Assembly: GCF_046098205.1 (NCBI RefSeq)
Contig: NZ_JBJURJ010000020.1
Location: 1-64,000 of the forward strand
DNA: 64,000 nt
Direction: 5' to 3'
Origin: Paenibacillus_AR mesotrionivorans
GTDB taxonomy: Bacteria > Bacillota > Bacilli > Paenibacillales > NBRC-103111
The position numbers and the translations under genes were made by a program. The notes under the pieces were generated by a model, which was not told where the DNA came from, did not search any database, and saw nothing but the letters and a program-made list of their open reading frames with translations. This document shows positions 1 through 9,722 of this stretch, piece by piece (position 1 is the stretch's first letter; every line of letters starts with the position of its first letter).

Positions 1-241
1 CGTTTATTTGCTCCCGCGCCACGTGCTCCGACCCTGCTAAACCGGAGGGCTTGACAAAAACGTTCATAGCAACGAATCTGCAACACGCTATTCACCCGTT
101 TGAACGCATTTCGGCGCCCATTCGGACAAATAGCGTGGCTACGGTTCGTTAGATTTGAAGAAGGCCCTAATTCAGCCTAATAGCAATGCAAAGGTTCGTT
201 AGAGTTTGCCGCGCAGGAGGTCTGCAGCCTCCTGCTAGCCC
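1..241. repeat. Non-coding edge with short direct repeats and a hairpin
   Basis: No gene is supported here. The motif GGTTCGTTAG occurs at 143-152 and again at 193-202, a 50-base period with similar sequence after each copy. ACGCTATT (85-92) can pair with AATAGCGT (129-136). A perfect 8-bp stem GCAGGAGG/CCTCCTGC spans 213-235, just past the stop of the diguanylate cyclase gene on the minus strand. It lacks a good T-run, so it is only a weak terminator candidate. Confidence 0.4.
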
Positions 242-1858
242 CTAATGGACGGATCCCGCCACAGCTTCCTCGTCCGCCACCATGGTCCGGTTCCGGCCGC
301 AGCTTTTGGCCCGGTAGAGGGCCGCGTCGGCTTTATCCAGCAGGGATTCCCGGTCGGTGGCATTCATGGGATAGTTAGCGATCCCTGCAGACACCGTTAC
401 TTTGCCGGGAATAGGCGGGCTGCTCTCCTCCAGAGCATGGCGGACTCTTTCGGCTATGGCATAGGCATCTCCCGGCTCCGTACCGGCTAACAGGATGACA
501 AATTCCTCACCGCCGTAGCGGTGGCAGACATCCCCCGGACGCAGGGAGGACGAAATAACATGGGCCACATGCTTCAGCACCTCATCTCCAGTGCCGTGGC
601 CGTAGGTGTCATTCACCAGCTTGAACTTGTCCACATCCAGGATGATCAAGGAAAATGGCAGGTAGGCCTCAATCCATTGGTTCATGGTATATTCCAGTGA
701 TCTGCGGTTCAACAGCCCGGTTAATGCATCCGTCGCCGCCTCCTGGGTCAGCTGCTCCGTTTGTTTCCGGATATTGCGCGCGGCCAGAAAAACCGCCTTC
801 GTCAGCAGATCGGCCTCGCGGCTCAGGTGGTGTTTGACCTCCGGAAGCTTTACCGGCTCCCGGCCCATTTGGCTGACGAGATCTGCCAGTTGGGTGAAGG
901 GCTGCGCCAGCCGCCGGGCAATCAGCACAACACCGGCCAGCAGGATCAGGAAAGGAATCAGCGAATAAGTGATCAATGTCCGGAAATGCCCGTACAACTG
1001 ATGCCGGATTACCTCCACAGGTGAAACCATAACCACGCCCCATCCATTGGCTGGAATCGCGGAATACCCCGCCAGCATATCAATCCCATAGAGATTGGTG
1101 GCCTGCAGCATGCCGCTTTCTTCCCTCTTCAGCTGCTGCACCACCTTGTTGGCGCTAAGATCCACACCAATCCTCGCTTTGTCCGGATGATACAGCACAT
1201 GCCCCGAGGCATCCACAATATAATAGTAGGAGCCGTAATCATCCGCCTTATTATTCCCGAATACCTCCGAAATCACGTTCTTCTCCTGAAGATACATCGA
1301 GCCGCTCAGCATGCCCAGGTACGAGCCGTCCCGGCCCCAGATAGGCTGATTCACCAGCACGATCAGCCGTTTGCTGTTGGGAGTGGTATAAGGCGCCGAA
1401 ATACTGGGCTTCTGCAAAGAGAGCGCTTCCTGCACCGCTGCGGAGCTTGCCCGCTCCCCGACTTTGGTGACTCCGGCCGGATAGGCGTTCAGGATGATGC
1501 CGTTTGCTCCCACGACGATAAGAGAATTGAAGAAATTGCTGCTGTTGTACATATGCCCCAAATCATCATCTATAACCTCAGTCTTCATATTATTCAGATC
1601 TGTAAAAGCGGCGGCATTATACCGCAGACTGCTGGAAATGGACAGGAACAGAGAATCCATGGTTTTGGACATCCGTTCGGCACTGGAGAGATTGAGCCTA
1701 AGGGTAGTTTCAATAAGGGATTTCTTTTTGGAATCATATGTGCCCATCAGCAGAATCGTTGAGGTAAGGAACACCACTACAATCACCAGCCCTGAAAGAA
1801 GGGATGTCAGGCTGGGCTTTTGGCTGAGGCGGGTTCTGGTTTTTTTCCATCTAAGCAA
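242..1858 (-). CDS. Membrane diguanylate cyclase with extracellular sensor domain
   Basis: Probable diguanylate cyclase making c-di-GMP from two GTP at the membrane. A transmembrane helix lies near residues 18-39, followed by an extracellular region of about 250 residues of the Cache type, a second helix near 293-316, a HAMP-like linker and a C-terminal GGDEF domain of about 160 residues. The active-site loop is GGEEF at 449-453, and an RxxD inhibitory site (RPGD) sits five residues before it, so product feedback is expected. The reading frame opens at TTG 1879, but that codon precedes the ribosome binding site. I choose TTG 1858, eight bases after AGGAGG (538 aa). The gene stands alone. The ligand is unknown. 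Confidence 0.9.
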   Translation of the reverse strand: MLRWKKTRTRLSQKPSLTSLLSGLVIVVVFLTSTILLMGTYDSKKKSLIETTLRLNLSSAERMSKTMDSLFLSISSSLRYNAAAFTDLNNMKTEVIDDDLGHMYNSSNFFNSLIVVGANGIILNAYPAGVTKVGERASSAAVQEALSLQKPSISAPYTTPNSKRLIVLVNQPIWGRDGSYLGMLSGSMYLQEKNVISEVFGNNKADDYGSYYYIVDASGHVLYHPDKARIGVDLSANKVVQQLKREESGMLQATNLYGIDMLAGYSAIPANGWGVVMVSPVEVIRHQLYGHFRTLITYSLIPFLILLAGVVLIARRLAQPFTQLADLVSQMGREPVKLPEVKHHLSREADLLTKAVFLAARNIRKQTEQLTQEAATDALTGLLNRRSLEYTMNQWIEAYLPFSLIILDVDKFKLVNDTYGHGTGDEVLKHVAHVISSSLRPGDVCHRYGGEEFVILLAGTEPGDAYAIAERVRHALEESSPPIPGKVTVSAGIANYPMNATDRESLLDKADAALYRAKSCGRNRTMVADEEAVAGSVH

Positions 1859-2301
1859 GCTGCCAACCTCCTGGTACAAAGAACTTCTTTCGTATATAAT
1901 ACTACAAAATTCGGGTTAATTCGAGCATAATAGGGCCGGAAGTATCAAGAGATTGGTTGTAACGGAAGCCTCTAGATGAGATTAGGGGAAGTAAATGCTG
2001 CCAATAGATTTCTCAATCATAAATTGGACACATAGTAGGAAAGATAAGTTTATGTCATAAAATATAACATAAAGCCGAGTTGAGGGATTTGTTTTGGGAG
2101 ATTAATCACATATTTCGGCTAATTCAGTAAATAAAAGTTGAATAATCAATCCAATATATGTAATTAAATAACTTTATATCCCTATAAAAGATTTTTTAGA
2201 TGACAAAAATAATTGACTGATGTAATATTGTGTGAATATACCTTACATACATATAATAAAAGTTCCTTAATTATCCAAGGAATAGGCGAAGGTGATTCTC
2301 G
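1859..2301. other. AT-rich intergenic region, divergent promoters
   Basis: About 440 bases without a supportable gene, between the divergent cyclase gene and the peptide importer operon. It is much more AT-rich than its neighbours and should hold the promoters for both. I see no strong inverted repeat and no riboswitch-like structure in it. Confidence 0.5.
2213..2242 (+). promoter_or_regulatory. Candidate sigma-A promoter of the peptide importer operon
   Basis: TTGACT at 2213-2218 and TATACC at 2237-2242 are separated by 18 bases and lie about 60 bases before the first gene. A perfect TATAAT at 2252-2257 is nearby but has no good -35 box. Assignment rests on the hexamers alone. Confidence 0.35.
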
Positions 2302-3264
2302 ATGTCCGAAGTGGCATTGGAAGTTAAGGCTTTAAGGACGGTGTTAAAGGATAAGGACCGGGAGCTGGCCGTTGTGGACGGAATTGATTTTCACATCGGC
2401 AAGAATGAAGTGGTTGCTCTTGTCGGAGAATCCGGTTGCGGCAAAAGCATGACCTCCTTATCCATCATGGGGCTTCTTCCTCGTATCGGTGAGGTGGAGA
2501 ACGGGGAGATCCGTTTCCAGGGAAGGAATCTGCTGGAGCTTAACCGCAAGGAGATGGCCAAGATAAGGGGGCATCATCTGGCGATGATTTTTCAAGAGCC
2601 CATGACCTCCCTTAACCCGGTTCTGACCATCGGCAAGCAGCTTACAGAAGGAATCCGTCTTCATCTGAAGACTGACCGTAAGGAAGCGGAGGACAGGGCA
2701 AATCTGTGGCTGAAGAGAGTAGGCTTTCCCGAGCCGGAGAGAATCCGCAGGGAATATGCACATCGGCTGTCAGGCGGCATGCGCCAGAGAGTTATGCTGG
2801 CTATGGCCATGGCCTGTGAGCCCCAACTGCTGATTGCCGATGAGCCTACCACGGCGCTTGATGTAACGATCCAGGCCCAGGTTCTGGACCTGATGCGCAA
2901 GCTCCAGGCCGACACAGACATGTCCATGCTTTTTATTACCCATGACCTGGGGGTGGTAGCCGAGATGGCGAACCGGGTTATGGTGATGTATGCGGGTCAG
3001 ATCGTAGAGGAAAGTGATGTAAGAACGCTGTTCAAGGCTCCACTTCATCCTTATACAGTCGGCTTGCTTCAATCCACGCCCAAGCTGAAGGGCACGTCCG
3101 GGCCTCTCGTTCCCATTCCCGGCACGGTTCCCCCCGCAGGACGGTTTGGGGAGGGCTGCAGGTTTGCTGACCGCTGCCGGATGTCCGCTCCCGAATGCAG
3201 TGCTGCTGTGCCTGAGTTAAGGGAAGTGGACAAGGGTCATTTTGTCCGCTGTATCCGTATATGA
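2302..3264 (+). CDS. Peptide ABC transporter ATP-binding protein (OppD/DppD type)
   Basis: One of two ATPases powering the peptide importer encoded by the next four genes. It shows Walker A GESGCGKS at residues 42-49, the ABC signature LSGGM at 156-160 and a Walker B ending in D180-E181. The C-terminal tail carries the cysteine-containing oligopeptide-transporter region (CRFADRC) typical of OppD/DppD. The 320-residue length is normal for the family. The next gene begins 22 bases downstream, so the operon is tightly packed. Substrate (di- or oligopeptide, or another family-5 ligand such as nickel or an opine) cannot be read from this subunit. Confidence 0.93.
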   Translation: MSEVALEVKALRTVLKDKDRELAVVDGIDFHIGKNEVVALVGESGCGKSMTSLSIMGLLPRIGEVENGEIRFQGRNLLELNRKEMAKIRGHHLAMIFQEPMTSLNPVLTIGKQLTEGIRLHLKTDRKEAEDRANLWLKRVGFPEPERIRREYAHRLSGGMRQRVMLAMAMACEPQLLIADEPTTALDVTIQAQVLDLMRKLQADTDMSMLFITHDLGVVAEMANRVMVMYAGQIVEESDVRTLFKAPLHPYTVGLLQSTPKLKGTSGPLVPIPGTVPPAGRFGEGCRFADRCRMSAPECSAAVPELREVDKGHFVRCIRI

Positions 3265-3286
3265 GAGGGAAGGAGGGCGGAATCAG

Positions 3287-4261
3287 ATGAGCGCACCGCT
3301 GCTTCAGGTAGAAGGAGCCAAGAAGGTTTTTAAAACAGGCAGCAGGCTGAACAAAACCTACATACATGCTGTTAATGGAGTCAGCTTTACGGTTCATGCA
3401 GGTGAGACATTGGGCATCGTCGGGGAATCCGGCTGCGGCAAGTCGACAGTGGGAAGGCTTATTTTGCGTCTGACAGAATTAACCGAAGGTGAAATTCGTT
3501 ATGAGGGAATGTCCTTAAGCAAGATGAAACCCAAGGAGCTCCGCAAATTCCGGCGGCAGCTTCAATGCGTATTCCAGGACCCGTATGCTTCCTTGAATCC
3601 ACGGATGTCCGTGGGGAAGGCGATTGCTGAGCCTATGGTTGTCCACGACAAGATTAGCTGGAAGGAAGCCCTCAAGAAGGCGGAGGAGCTGCTGGTTACC
3701 GTCGGTCTGGGGCGGGAGGCCGCAGCATTGTACCCTCATGAATTCTCTGGGGGCCAACGCCAGCGGATTGCCATAGCAAGAGCTCTGGCCTTGAATCCGA
3801 AGCTTATTGTAGCGGATGAGGCAGTTTCGGCGCTGGATGTTTCCATTCAGGCCCAAATTGTGAATCTGCTATCGGATTTGCAGCACAGAACCAATGTGTC
3901 CTATCTGTTCATCTCCCACAACCTGAGTATCGTCCGCCATATATCAGACCGGGTGGCCGTTATGTATCTGGGCAGGATCGTGGAGCTGGCAGATAAGGAT
4001 TCCTTGTATGACACGCCGCAGCATCCTTACACCCAGGCGCTTCTATCCTCTGTCCCTGAGCCGGAGGTGGATTCCGCCAGGGAACGCATTCTCTTGACGG
4101 GCGAGGTGCCCAACGCGGCCCATCCCCCCTCCGGCTGCGCATTCCACCCCCGTTGTCCCTATGTGCAGGACAGGTGCAGAGCAGAAGAACCCGTTTTGAA
4201 AGAAGTGGGCAAGGGGCATTATGCTTCCTGTCATTTCATAGAAAACCATTTATCCAATTGA
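3287..4261 (+). CDS. Peptide ABC transporter ATP-binding protein (OppF/DppF type)
   Basis: Second ATPase of the importer. It has Walker A GESGCGKS at 46-53, signature FSGGQ at 153-157, a Walker B ending ADEAVSALD, and the C-terminal CAFHPRC/CPYVQDRC cysteine region of OppF-like proteins. The open frame extends upstream to 3242 inside the previous gene, but ATG 3287 follows a strong GGAAGGAGGG ribosome binding site, giving 324 residues. It is followed after 13 bases by the binding-protein gene. The pairing of two different ATPases is the normal arrangement for Opp/Dpp systems. Confidence 0.93.
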   Translation: MSAPLLQVEGAKKVFKTGSRLNKTYIHAVNGVSFTVHAGETLGIVGESGCGKSTVGRLILRLTELTEGEIRYEGMSLSKMKPKELRKFRRQLQCVFQDPYASLNPRMSVGKAIAEPMVVHDKISWKEALKKAEELLVTVGLGREAAALYPHEFSGGQRQRIAIARALALNPKLIVADEAVSALDVSIQAQIVNLLSDLQHRTNVSYLFISHNLSIVRHISDRVAVMYLGRIVELADKDSLYDTPQHPYTQALLSSVPEPEVDSARERILLTGEVPNAAHPPSGCAFHPRCPYVQDRCRAEEPVLKEVGKGHYASCHFIENHLSN

Positions 4262-4274
4262 AAGGGGCAATCCC

Positions 4275-5954
4275 ATGTTTCCATTATCCGCAAGCAAAAT
4301 ATCCAAAGCTGCATTATCCGTCCTGTTGGCGGGGGTACTGGTTTTAAGCGCCTGCTCCTCCGACAGCAAAGAGAACAGCGACCCAAGCACATCTCCGGCA
4401 GCAAGTCCTGCCGCATCGGCTGCGGCAACGAAAGCCCCTGCTAAGGAAAAGGTGGACGGGGGAGAAATTGTCACCGCCTATTTGTCCGATCCGCAAGGCT
4501 TTATCCGCTTGTGGGCTACAACCACAACCTCCAGCGAAGTAACGGAATTGGTATTCAGCTATCTGTACAAGGTGAATGAGAATCAGGATATCGTGCCGGA
4601 TCTGGCTACTGGGCTGCCTGTATTCTCAGATGACAAGCTGACTATGACGGTCAAAATCCGCAAGGACGCCAAATTCACCGACGGCACTCCGCTTACGGCG
4701 GATGATGTGGTATTCACGTACAATGTAGCCTTGAGCCCGGATTATACCGGTCCCCGGAAGGGCACCTTCTCCGAGCTGAGCAAGGTGGAAAAAACCGATG
4801 ACGCAACCATTGTGTTTACCTTCAAGACCCCTTTTGCAGGCTATATTGATATTTTCCCGTACAATATTCTGCCTAAGCATCTTCTGAAGGATGTTCCGGT
4901 CAAGGAGATGGACAAGTCCGAGTTTTACAAAAAGCCTGTCGGCTCCGGTCCGTATAAGCTGGTGGAATGGAAAACCGGCCAGTACCTGACCTTTACCCGC
5001 AATGATTCCTATTATGCCGGCAAACCTGCCATAGAGAAGATTACCTCCAAGATTGTGCCGGACGCCAACGCGATGATGGCCCAGCTGCAAACCGGTGAGA
5101 TTAATGTCATCGGCGTACCGGCTGACCAATTGTCCGTCATCGAGCAATATGTCAAAACCTCAGGCAAGCTTAAGCTGCAAAAAGGGATTGTGACCACCTC
5201 TTATTCCTTTATAGGCTGGAATATGACCAATCCTTTGTTCACCGATAAGAAGGTGCGCCAGGCGCTTACCATGTCCATTGACAGACAGGGCATTATCGAC
5301 GGCGTAGCGGAAGGACAGGGCAAGATCATGCACGGCCAAACCGTTCCTTCCTATTGGAGCTACTCGGATAACCTGCCTAAATTCGCGTTTGATGTGGAAA
5401 AGGCCAAAAAAACCTTCGAGGAAGCCGGCTGGAAGGATACCAACGGCGATGGTGTCCTGGATAAGGACGGCAAGAAATTTGAATTCGAAATGCAGGTAAA
5501 CCAAGGCAACAAGATCCGTGAAAAGGCGGTTACCGTTATCCAGCAGCAGCTGAAGAAGGTCGGGATTACCGTCAACATCCGGGTGGTAGAGGGCTCTGCT
5601 TTCACGAAGAACTTCCAGGAGAAGAAATTCGAATCCATCTACTATGCATGGAATATCACCGGCGACCCGAACCCGAAGGGACTCTGGCACTCAACTGAAA
5701 TAGAACATGGCTTGAACACCGTTTCCTATAAAAATCCGGAGGTCGACAAGCTCATCGATGAGGATCTGAAGAGCTTCGACAAGAATAAGCGCAAGGAGCT
5801 GCTCGGCAAGGTGGATGCTATTCTCGCCGAGGATCAGCCGTATACCTTCCTGTACACCCCGACTACCATTATGGCTTATCCGAGCAATCTGGAAGGCTAC
5901 AATCCGCTTCGCGACAGCTTGAAGGAAGTGGAGAAATGGTACTTTACCAAATAG
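4275..5954 (+). CDS. Peptide ABC transporter substrate-binding lipoprotein (family 5)
   Basis: Extracellular binding protein of the importer, tethered by a lipid on Cys27 (lipobox LSAC after a hydrophobic signal segment at about 10-26). A Ser/Pro/Ala-rich linker at 28-60 leads into a family-5 (OppA/DppA) fold of about 500 residues. Family landmarks include FTDGTPLTADDVVFTYN, GSGPYKL and the VRQALTMSIDR segment. It sits between the ATPase pair and the permease pair, an order found in many Firmicute Opp/Dpp operons. The ligand is not predictable from the sequence alone. Confidence 0.93.
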   Translation: MFPLSASKISKAALSVLLAGVLVLSACSSDSKENSDPSTSPAASPAASAAATKAPAKEKVDGGEIVTAYLSDPQGFIRLWATTTTSSEVTELVFSYLYKVNENQDIVPDLATGLPVFSDDKLTMTVKIRKDAKFTDGTPLTADDVVFTYNVALSPDYTGPRKGTFSELSKVEKTDDATIVFTFKTPFAGYIDIFPYNILPKHLLKDVPVKEMDKSEFYKKPVGSGPYKLVEWKTGQYLTFTRNDSYYAGKPAIEKITSKIVPDANAMMAQLQTGEINVIGVPADQLSVIEQYVKTSGKLKLQKGIVTTSYSFIGWNMTNPLFTDKKVRQALTMSIDRQGIIDGVAEGQGKIMHGQTVPSYWSYSDNLPKFAFDVEKAKKTFEEAGWKDTNGDGVLDKDGKKFEFEMQVNQGNKIREKAVTVIQQQLKKVGITVNIRVVEGSAFTKNFQEKKFESIYYAWNITGDPNPKGLWHSTEIEHGLNTVSYKNPEVDKLIDEDLKSFDKNKRKELLGKVDAILAEDQPYTFLYTPTTIMAYPSNLEGYNPLRDSLKEVEKWYFTK

Positions 5955-5972
5955 GGAAAGAAGTGACCAGCC

Positions 5973-6947
5973 TTGGCCCTCTATCTATTAAAACGGGTAC
6001 TTAACGCCATTCCGATCCTGATCGGAATTACGATCATCTCCTTTGTCATTATTCATCTGGCTCCGGGAGGGCCGTTGTCCCAGTATTCGGAGGATCCCAC
6101 GATTAAAGCGGCCGACATCGAGAATATGACCAAGGCCTACGGCTTGGATAAACCGCTGCATACGCAGTATCTGGACTGGGTGGGAGGGATGCTGAAGGGC
6201 GACTTCGGCACCTCCTTCCAGAAATCCGAACCGGTCTCCAAGCTGGTCATGGAGCGTATTCCAACCACCCTTTTGTTTACGGTGACGAGTTTTCTCTTGT
6301 CCATTCTGATCGCTGTCCCCTTGGGCATTCTATGTGCCATCAGGGCGAACTCAAGACTGGATCAGATTATCTCCGGTTTTACCTTCGCAGGAATCGCGGT
6401 GCCCGGCTTCTGGCTGGCTCTGCTCTTGATGATGCTCTTCGCCGTTAAGCTGGGCTGGCTGCCCTCCGGCGGGCTGAAAACCATCAATGCGGATTTTAGT
6501 CTGGCGGACCGGCTGAAGCATATGATCCTGCCGGTCATTACCATGACGCTTGGAGAGGTAGCCTTATGGATTCGCCATATCCGCTCCAGCATGCTGGAGG
6601 TGATTCACCAGGATTATATGCGGACGGCCCATGCCAAGGGTCTCCCGGCCTTTATCGTTTTGTTCCGGCACGGGCTCCGCAATGCCCTGATTCCGGTGGC
6701 CACCTTGTTTGGTCTGACACTGGCCGGATTCTTTACGGGCTCGCTGATCCTGGAGAACATCTTCAGTATTCCGGGTATGGGGCGTCTGTTTATTGAGTCG
6801 GCCTTCCAGCGGGATTACCCGGTGCTGTTTGCGGTCACCACCATGGCCTCCATCCTGACAGTGGCCGGAAGCATTGTTGCGGATGTGCTGATTGCCCTTC
6901 TGGATCCAAGAATCAACCTAAGCCGGATGCAGGAAGCGGGGACATAA
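5973..6947 (+). CDS. Peptide ABC transporter permease (OppB/DppB type)
   Basis: First membrane subunit of the importer, 324 residues with about six transmembrane helices. The N-terminus (YLLKRVLNAIPILIGI) and the EAA-type loop around MRTAHAKGLP are typical of DppB/OppB. Translation appears to start at TTG 5973, preceded by GGGAAAGAAG; no ATG gives a comparable N-terminus. It is separated by only 3 bases from the next permease, so the two are surely co-translated. Confidence 0.93.
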   Translation: MALYLLKRVLNAIPILIGITIISFVIIHLAPGGPLSQYSEDPTIKAADIENMTKAYGLDKPLHTQYLDWVGGMLKGDFGTSFQKSEPVSKLVMERIPTTLLFTVTSFLLSILIAVPLGILCAIRANSRLDQIISGFTFAGIAVPGFWLALLLMMLFAVKLGWLPSGGLKTINADFSLADRLKHMILPVITMTLGEVALWIRHIRSSMLEVIHQDYMRTAHAKGLPAFIVLFRHGLRNALIPVATLFGLTLAGFFTGSLILENIFSIPGMGRLFIESAFQRDYPVLFAVTTMASILTVAGSIVADVLIALLDPRINLSRMQEAGT

Positions 6948-6950
6948 ACG

Positions 6951-7832
6951 ATGAATGCATCAGTAACTGAACCGCTGCCGAAGCTGGCCGCTCCCAACCG
7001 TACGGGCAGCAGAGCGTGGGGACGGTTTAAGAAGAACAGGATGGCTGTTATCAGTTTGGTGATCCTGGCGACACTGATTGTACTCGCCCTGCTGGCTCCT
7101 GTAATCGCGCCTTATGACCCGGCCGAGCAGGATCTGCTGTACCGCCTCAAGGCGCCAAGCTCGGACCATTGGTTCGGTACGGATGATCTGGGGAGGGATG
7201 TATTTACGCGGGTGCTGTACGGGGCGCGGGTATCTCTTTCAGTCGGTATTTTCTCTGTGGTCTTCAATGTGATTATCGGGGTGACAGTAGGAGCAATTGC
7301 AGGCTATTACGGGGGCAAGGTGGACAGCATTCTGATGCGGTTTGTGGATATCATGCTGGCCTTCCCGCAATTTTTCCTGCTGATTACTGTGGTTACCCTC
7401 TTGAAGCCCAGCTTATTCAATATCATTGCGGTGCTGACGGCCTTTGGCTGGATGGGGAAGGCCCGGCTTCTGCGGGGGCAGATCCTGTCTGTGAAGAACC
7501 GGGAGTATATCGATGCGGCCCGTTCCATGGGTCTGCCTGACCGTCGCATCATATTTTTCCATGTTTTTCCAAATTCGATTGCTCCTGTGATTGTTGCCGC
7601 GGCGATGAATATGGGCAGTATGATTCTAACCGAGTCCGGTCTAAGCTTCCTTGGACTGGGTATTCAGCCGCCGACGGCCAGTTGGGGGAATCTGCTGCAA
7701 TCCGCACAAAGTCTGAAGATCATGGTGGAGGCGCCGTGGTACCCGGTCTTTCCCGGGATGATGATCTTCATCACCATTATGTGCTTTAATTTCCTGGGCG
7801 ACGGCCTGCGCAATGCGTTTGATTCCAAGTAA
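6951..7832 (+). CDS. Peptide ABC transporter permease (OppC/DppC type)
   Basis: Second membrane subunit, 293 residues. It has the short cytoplasmic N-terminus (RFKKNRMAVISLVIL) of DppC/OppC proteins, the conserved HWFGTDDLGRDVFTRVLYGARVS segment before the permease domain, and the EAA loop around YIDAARSMGLPDRRI. It is the last gene of the five-gene operon. An intrinsic terminator begins ten bases after its stop codon. Confidence 0.93.
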   Translation: MNASVTEPLPKLAAPNRTGSRAWGRFKKNRMAVISLVILATLIVLALLAPVIAPYDPAEQDLLYRLKAPSSDHWFGTDDLGRDVFTRVLYGARVSLSVGIFSVVFNVIIGVTVGAIAGYYGGKVDSILMRFVDIMLAFPQFFLLITVVTLLKPSLFNIIAVLTAFGWMGKARLLRGQILSVKNREYIDAARSMGLPDRRIIFFHVFPNSIAPVIVAAAMNMGSMILTESGLSFLGLGIQPPTASWGNLLQSAQSLKIMVEAPWYPVFPGMMIFITIMCFNFLGDGLRNAFDSK

Positions 7833-7841
7833 GTATGATGA

Positions 7842-7892
7842 GGGGCGTCCGGAAGGTCAGTGAAAACTGGCTTTCTGGACAGCCCCGTTTTT
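7842..7892 (+). terminator. Intrinsic terminator of the peptide importer operon
   Basis: GGGGC at 7842 pairs with GCCCC ending at 7886, with GTCC/GGAC and further pairs continuing inward (one bulged position), followed by a T-run at 7888-7892. It lies directly after the last permease gene. Confidence 0.8.
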
Positions 7893-7979
7893 GTAGAATG
7901 GTAAAAACTCAGAGGGAATAAACAAAGGGGAAACGGTGCGAAGAAATCATTTTGCGCACAATTGCTCGATTGATTTGGA

Positions 7980-9551
7980 TTAGTTGAATCTGCCGGCAGC
8001 CTGGCCTGACAGTACAGATTCCACTTGGTTTGCTGTGTCTTCCTCGGCTAGCACCACCAGGGAGTCGCCCGATGCAATTCGGGTAGCCCCTGTGGGAATC
8101 ACTTCACTGCTGCCCTTTTGGATGCCTACCACCAGGCAGCGTTCCGGCCAATGGATATCCCGGATGCGTTTGCGGTCCAAAGGGGAACCAGGATGAATGG
8201 GAATCTCCAAGAGTACCTTATGCTTTTCTTCAGCCGCGTAAGCGGGAACGCCCTTGTTGGCAAGGTACCGGTGAAGAAGCAGCTCATACACCGGTTTGGA
8301 ACCCAAAGCGTCAGCCGTCACATAAGCAACCAGACAAACCACACCCATGGATAACAGGTTAGAAAATGAGCCGGTCATTTCGGTCAGCAGGATAATTCCT
8401 GTCATGGGGGCTTTCACCACTGCTGAAAAGAAGCCTGCCATAGCCAGAATGATGAAGTTGGCAGCATAGAACGATTCTGCTCCTACCGCAAATCCCCATG
8501 CTCTGGAGTAAACAAGACCCATCAAAGCTCCCAGTGCCAGCATGGGCAGGAATATCCCCCCAGGTGCTGAGGAGCCGTAGCTGATCATGGTAAACACATA
8601 TTTCGCCGCCAGTATAACTGCCAAAATCAAAAGGGGCCGGTTATCCGTGAGCAGGCTGTTGACCATTTGATTGCCGCCTCCCAGTACCTGTGGAAGAACA
8701 AGACCGAAACCGCCTGCACAGAGAAACGGCAGGATCATACGTACCTGTAAGGGAAGGTTCAGGCGTTTATAGAGGTCTTGGGTTTTGCACAGGCTGGCAT
8801 TAAACAGGAGGCCGGCGAGGCCCAGTATGATGCCCAATACGATTAGATGTCCATATTGATGTAAAGGAATAGCCGATATTCCACGAAAATCAAAAATGGG
8901 CTGTAAGCCGAAAAATTCCTTGGAGACCATATCCGCTACGATGGATGATGCCAAGGCGGTAATCATAACCACAGGAGAGAAGCTGTTATGCAGTTCCTCC
9001 AGCGCGAAGACGGCACCAGCAATCGGAGCATTAAAGGCAGCGGCCAAACCGGCGCTGGCCCCGCAGGTGGTCAGAAATTGTGTGGTCATCTTGGGCTTGC
9101 GAAGCAGCTTGCTAAATCCCATACCAATGGCTGAGCCAATCTGGATGGATGGGCCTTCACGTCCCAAGGAGAGACCTGCACCGATGCTTAAGGCTCCGCC
9201 TGCAAATTTGGCCAGCACGGTTTTCCACCAATTCATTGCCAGCCTTCGCTGTAATACTCCTTTGACCTGAGGAATACCGCTTCCCGATACAATGGGGTTC
9301 TGCTTAACGATCCAGCCTGTCAGCCAGCCACATAATGCCAGGACAGCAAACCAAAGGGGAATGTACAAAGGTCGTTCTCTCAGATATTCATAGACCTCCA
9401 GAGAGAACTCCAAGCTTAATTCAATGACGTAGCGGTAAAGCACTACTACAATGCCTGCTGCCAAACCGACAGCGAGTCCAAGACCAATCAGTTGGAACTT
9501 CGTTCCGTGCCAGAAGTGCAGGATAGCCTGCGAATTATTTTTTTCACTCAT
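7980..9551 (-). CDS. ClC-type chloride channel/antiporter with TrkA-C domain
   Basis: Membrane chloride transporter of the ClC family, 523 residues. Chloride-site motifs are GSGIP at 90-94, GREGP at 130-134 and GGIFLP further on. The glutamate in GREGP (E132) is the external gating glutamate, and an EE pair in ALEELHNS matches the internal proton-pathway region, so Cl-/H+ exchange is more likely than simple channel function. The last 75 residues form a small TrkA-C-type regulatory domain. The start ATG has a GGAG site in front. It lies alone, tail-to-tail with the peptide importer operon, and is unrelated in role to its neighbours. Confidence 0.92.
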   Translation of the reverse strand: MSEKNNSQAILHFWHGTKFQLIGLGLAVGLAAGIVVVLYRYVIELSLEFSLEVYEYLRERPLYIPLWFAVLALCGWLTGWIVKQNPIVSGSGIPQVKGVLQRRLAMNWWKTVLAKFAGGALSIGAGLSLGREGPSIQIGSAIGMGFSKLLRKPKMTTQFLTTCGASAGLAAAFNAPIAGAVFALEELHNSFSPVVMITALASSIVADMVSKEFFGLQPIFDFRGISAIPLHQYGHLIVLGIILGLAGLLFNASLCKTQDLYKRLNLPLQVRMILPFLCAGGFGLVLPQVLGGGNQMVNSLLTDNRPLLILAVILAAKYVFTMISYGSSAPGGIFLPMLALGALMGLVYSRAWGFAVGAESFYAANFIILAMAGFFSAVVKAPMTGIILLTEMTGSFSNLLSMGVVCLVAYVTADALGSKPVYELLLHRYLANKGVPAYAAEEKHKVLLEIPIHPGSPLDRKRIRDIHWPERCLVVGIQKGSSEVIPTGATRIASGDSLVVLAEEDTANQVESVLSGQAAGRFN

Positions 9552-9687
9552 GGCGATCGCTCCTCATCCGGTAAGATATAAACAAAACGTTAACCAGTAT
9601 ACCATAATTATGAGATGAAGGAGCTTATTCCGGGTAAAGTTCGCGGTGTTGTCAAGTTTGGTAACTCTTATTCGGCAGAAGCAGCAC

Positions 9688-9718
9688 AAAAAAAAGACCC
9701 GCCCATGGGGGCCGGTCT
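9688..9718 (-). terminator. Intrinsic terminator after the unidentified minus-strand gene
   Basis: Read on the minus strand, AGACC and GGTCT enclose a GCCC/GGGC inner stem and are followed by a run of eight or nine T (the A-run at 9688-9695 on the plus strand). It lies five bases past the stop codon of the gene at 9723-10571. Confidence 0.8.
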
Positions 9719-9722
9719 CCGG

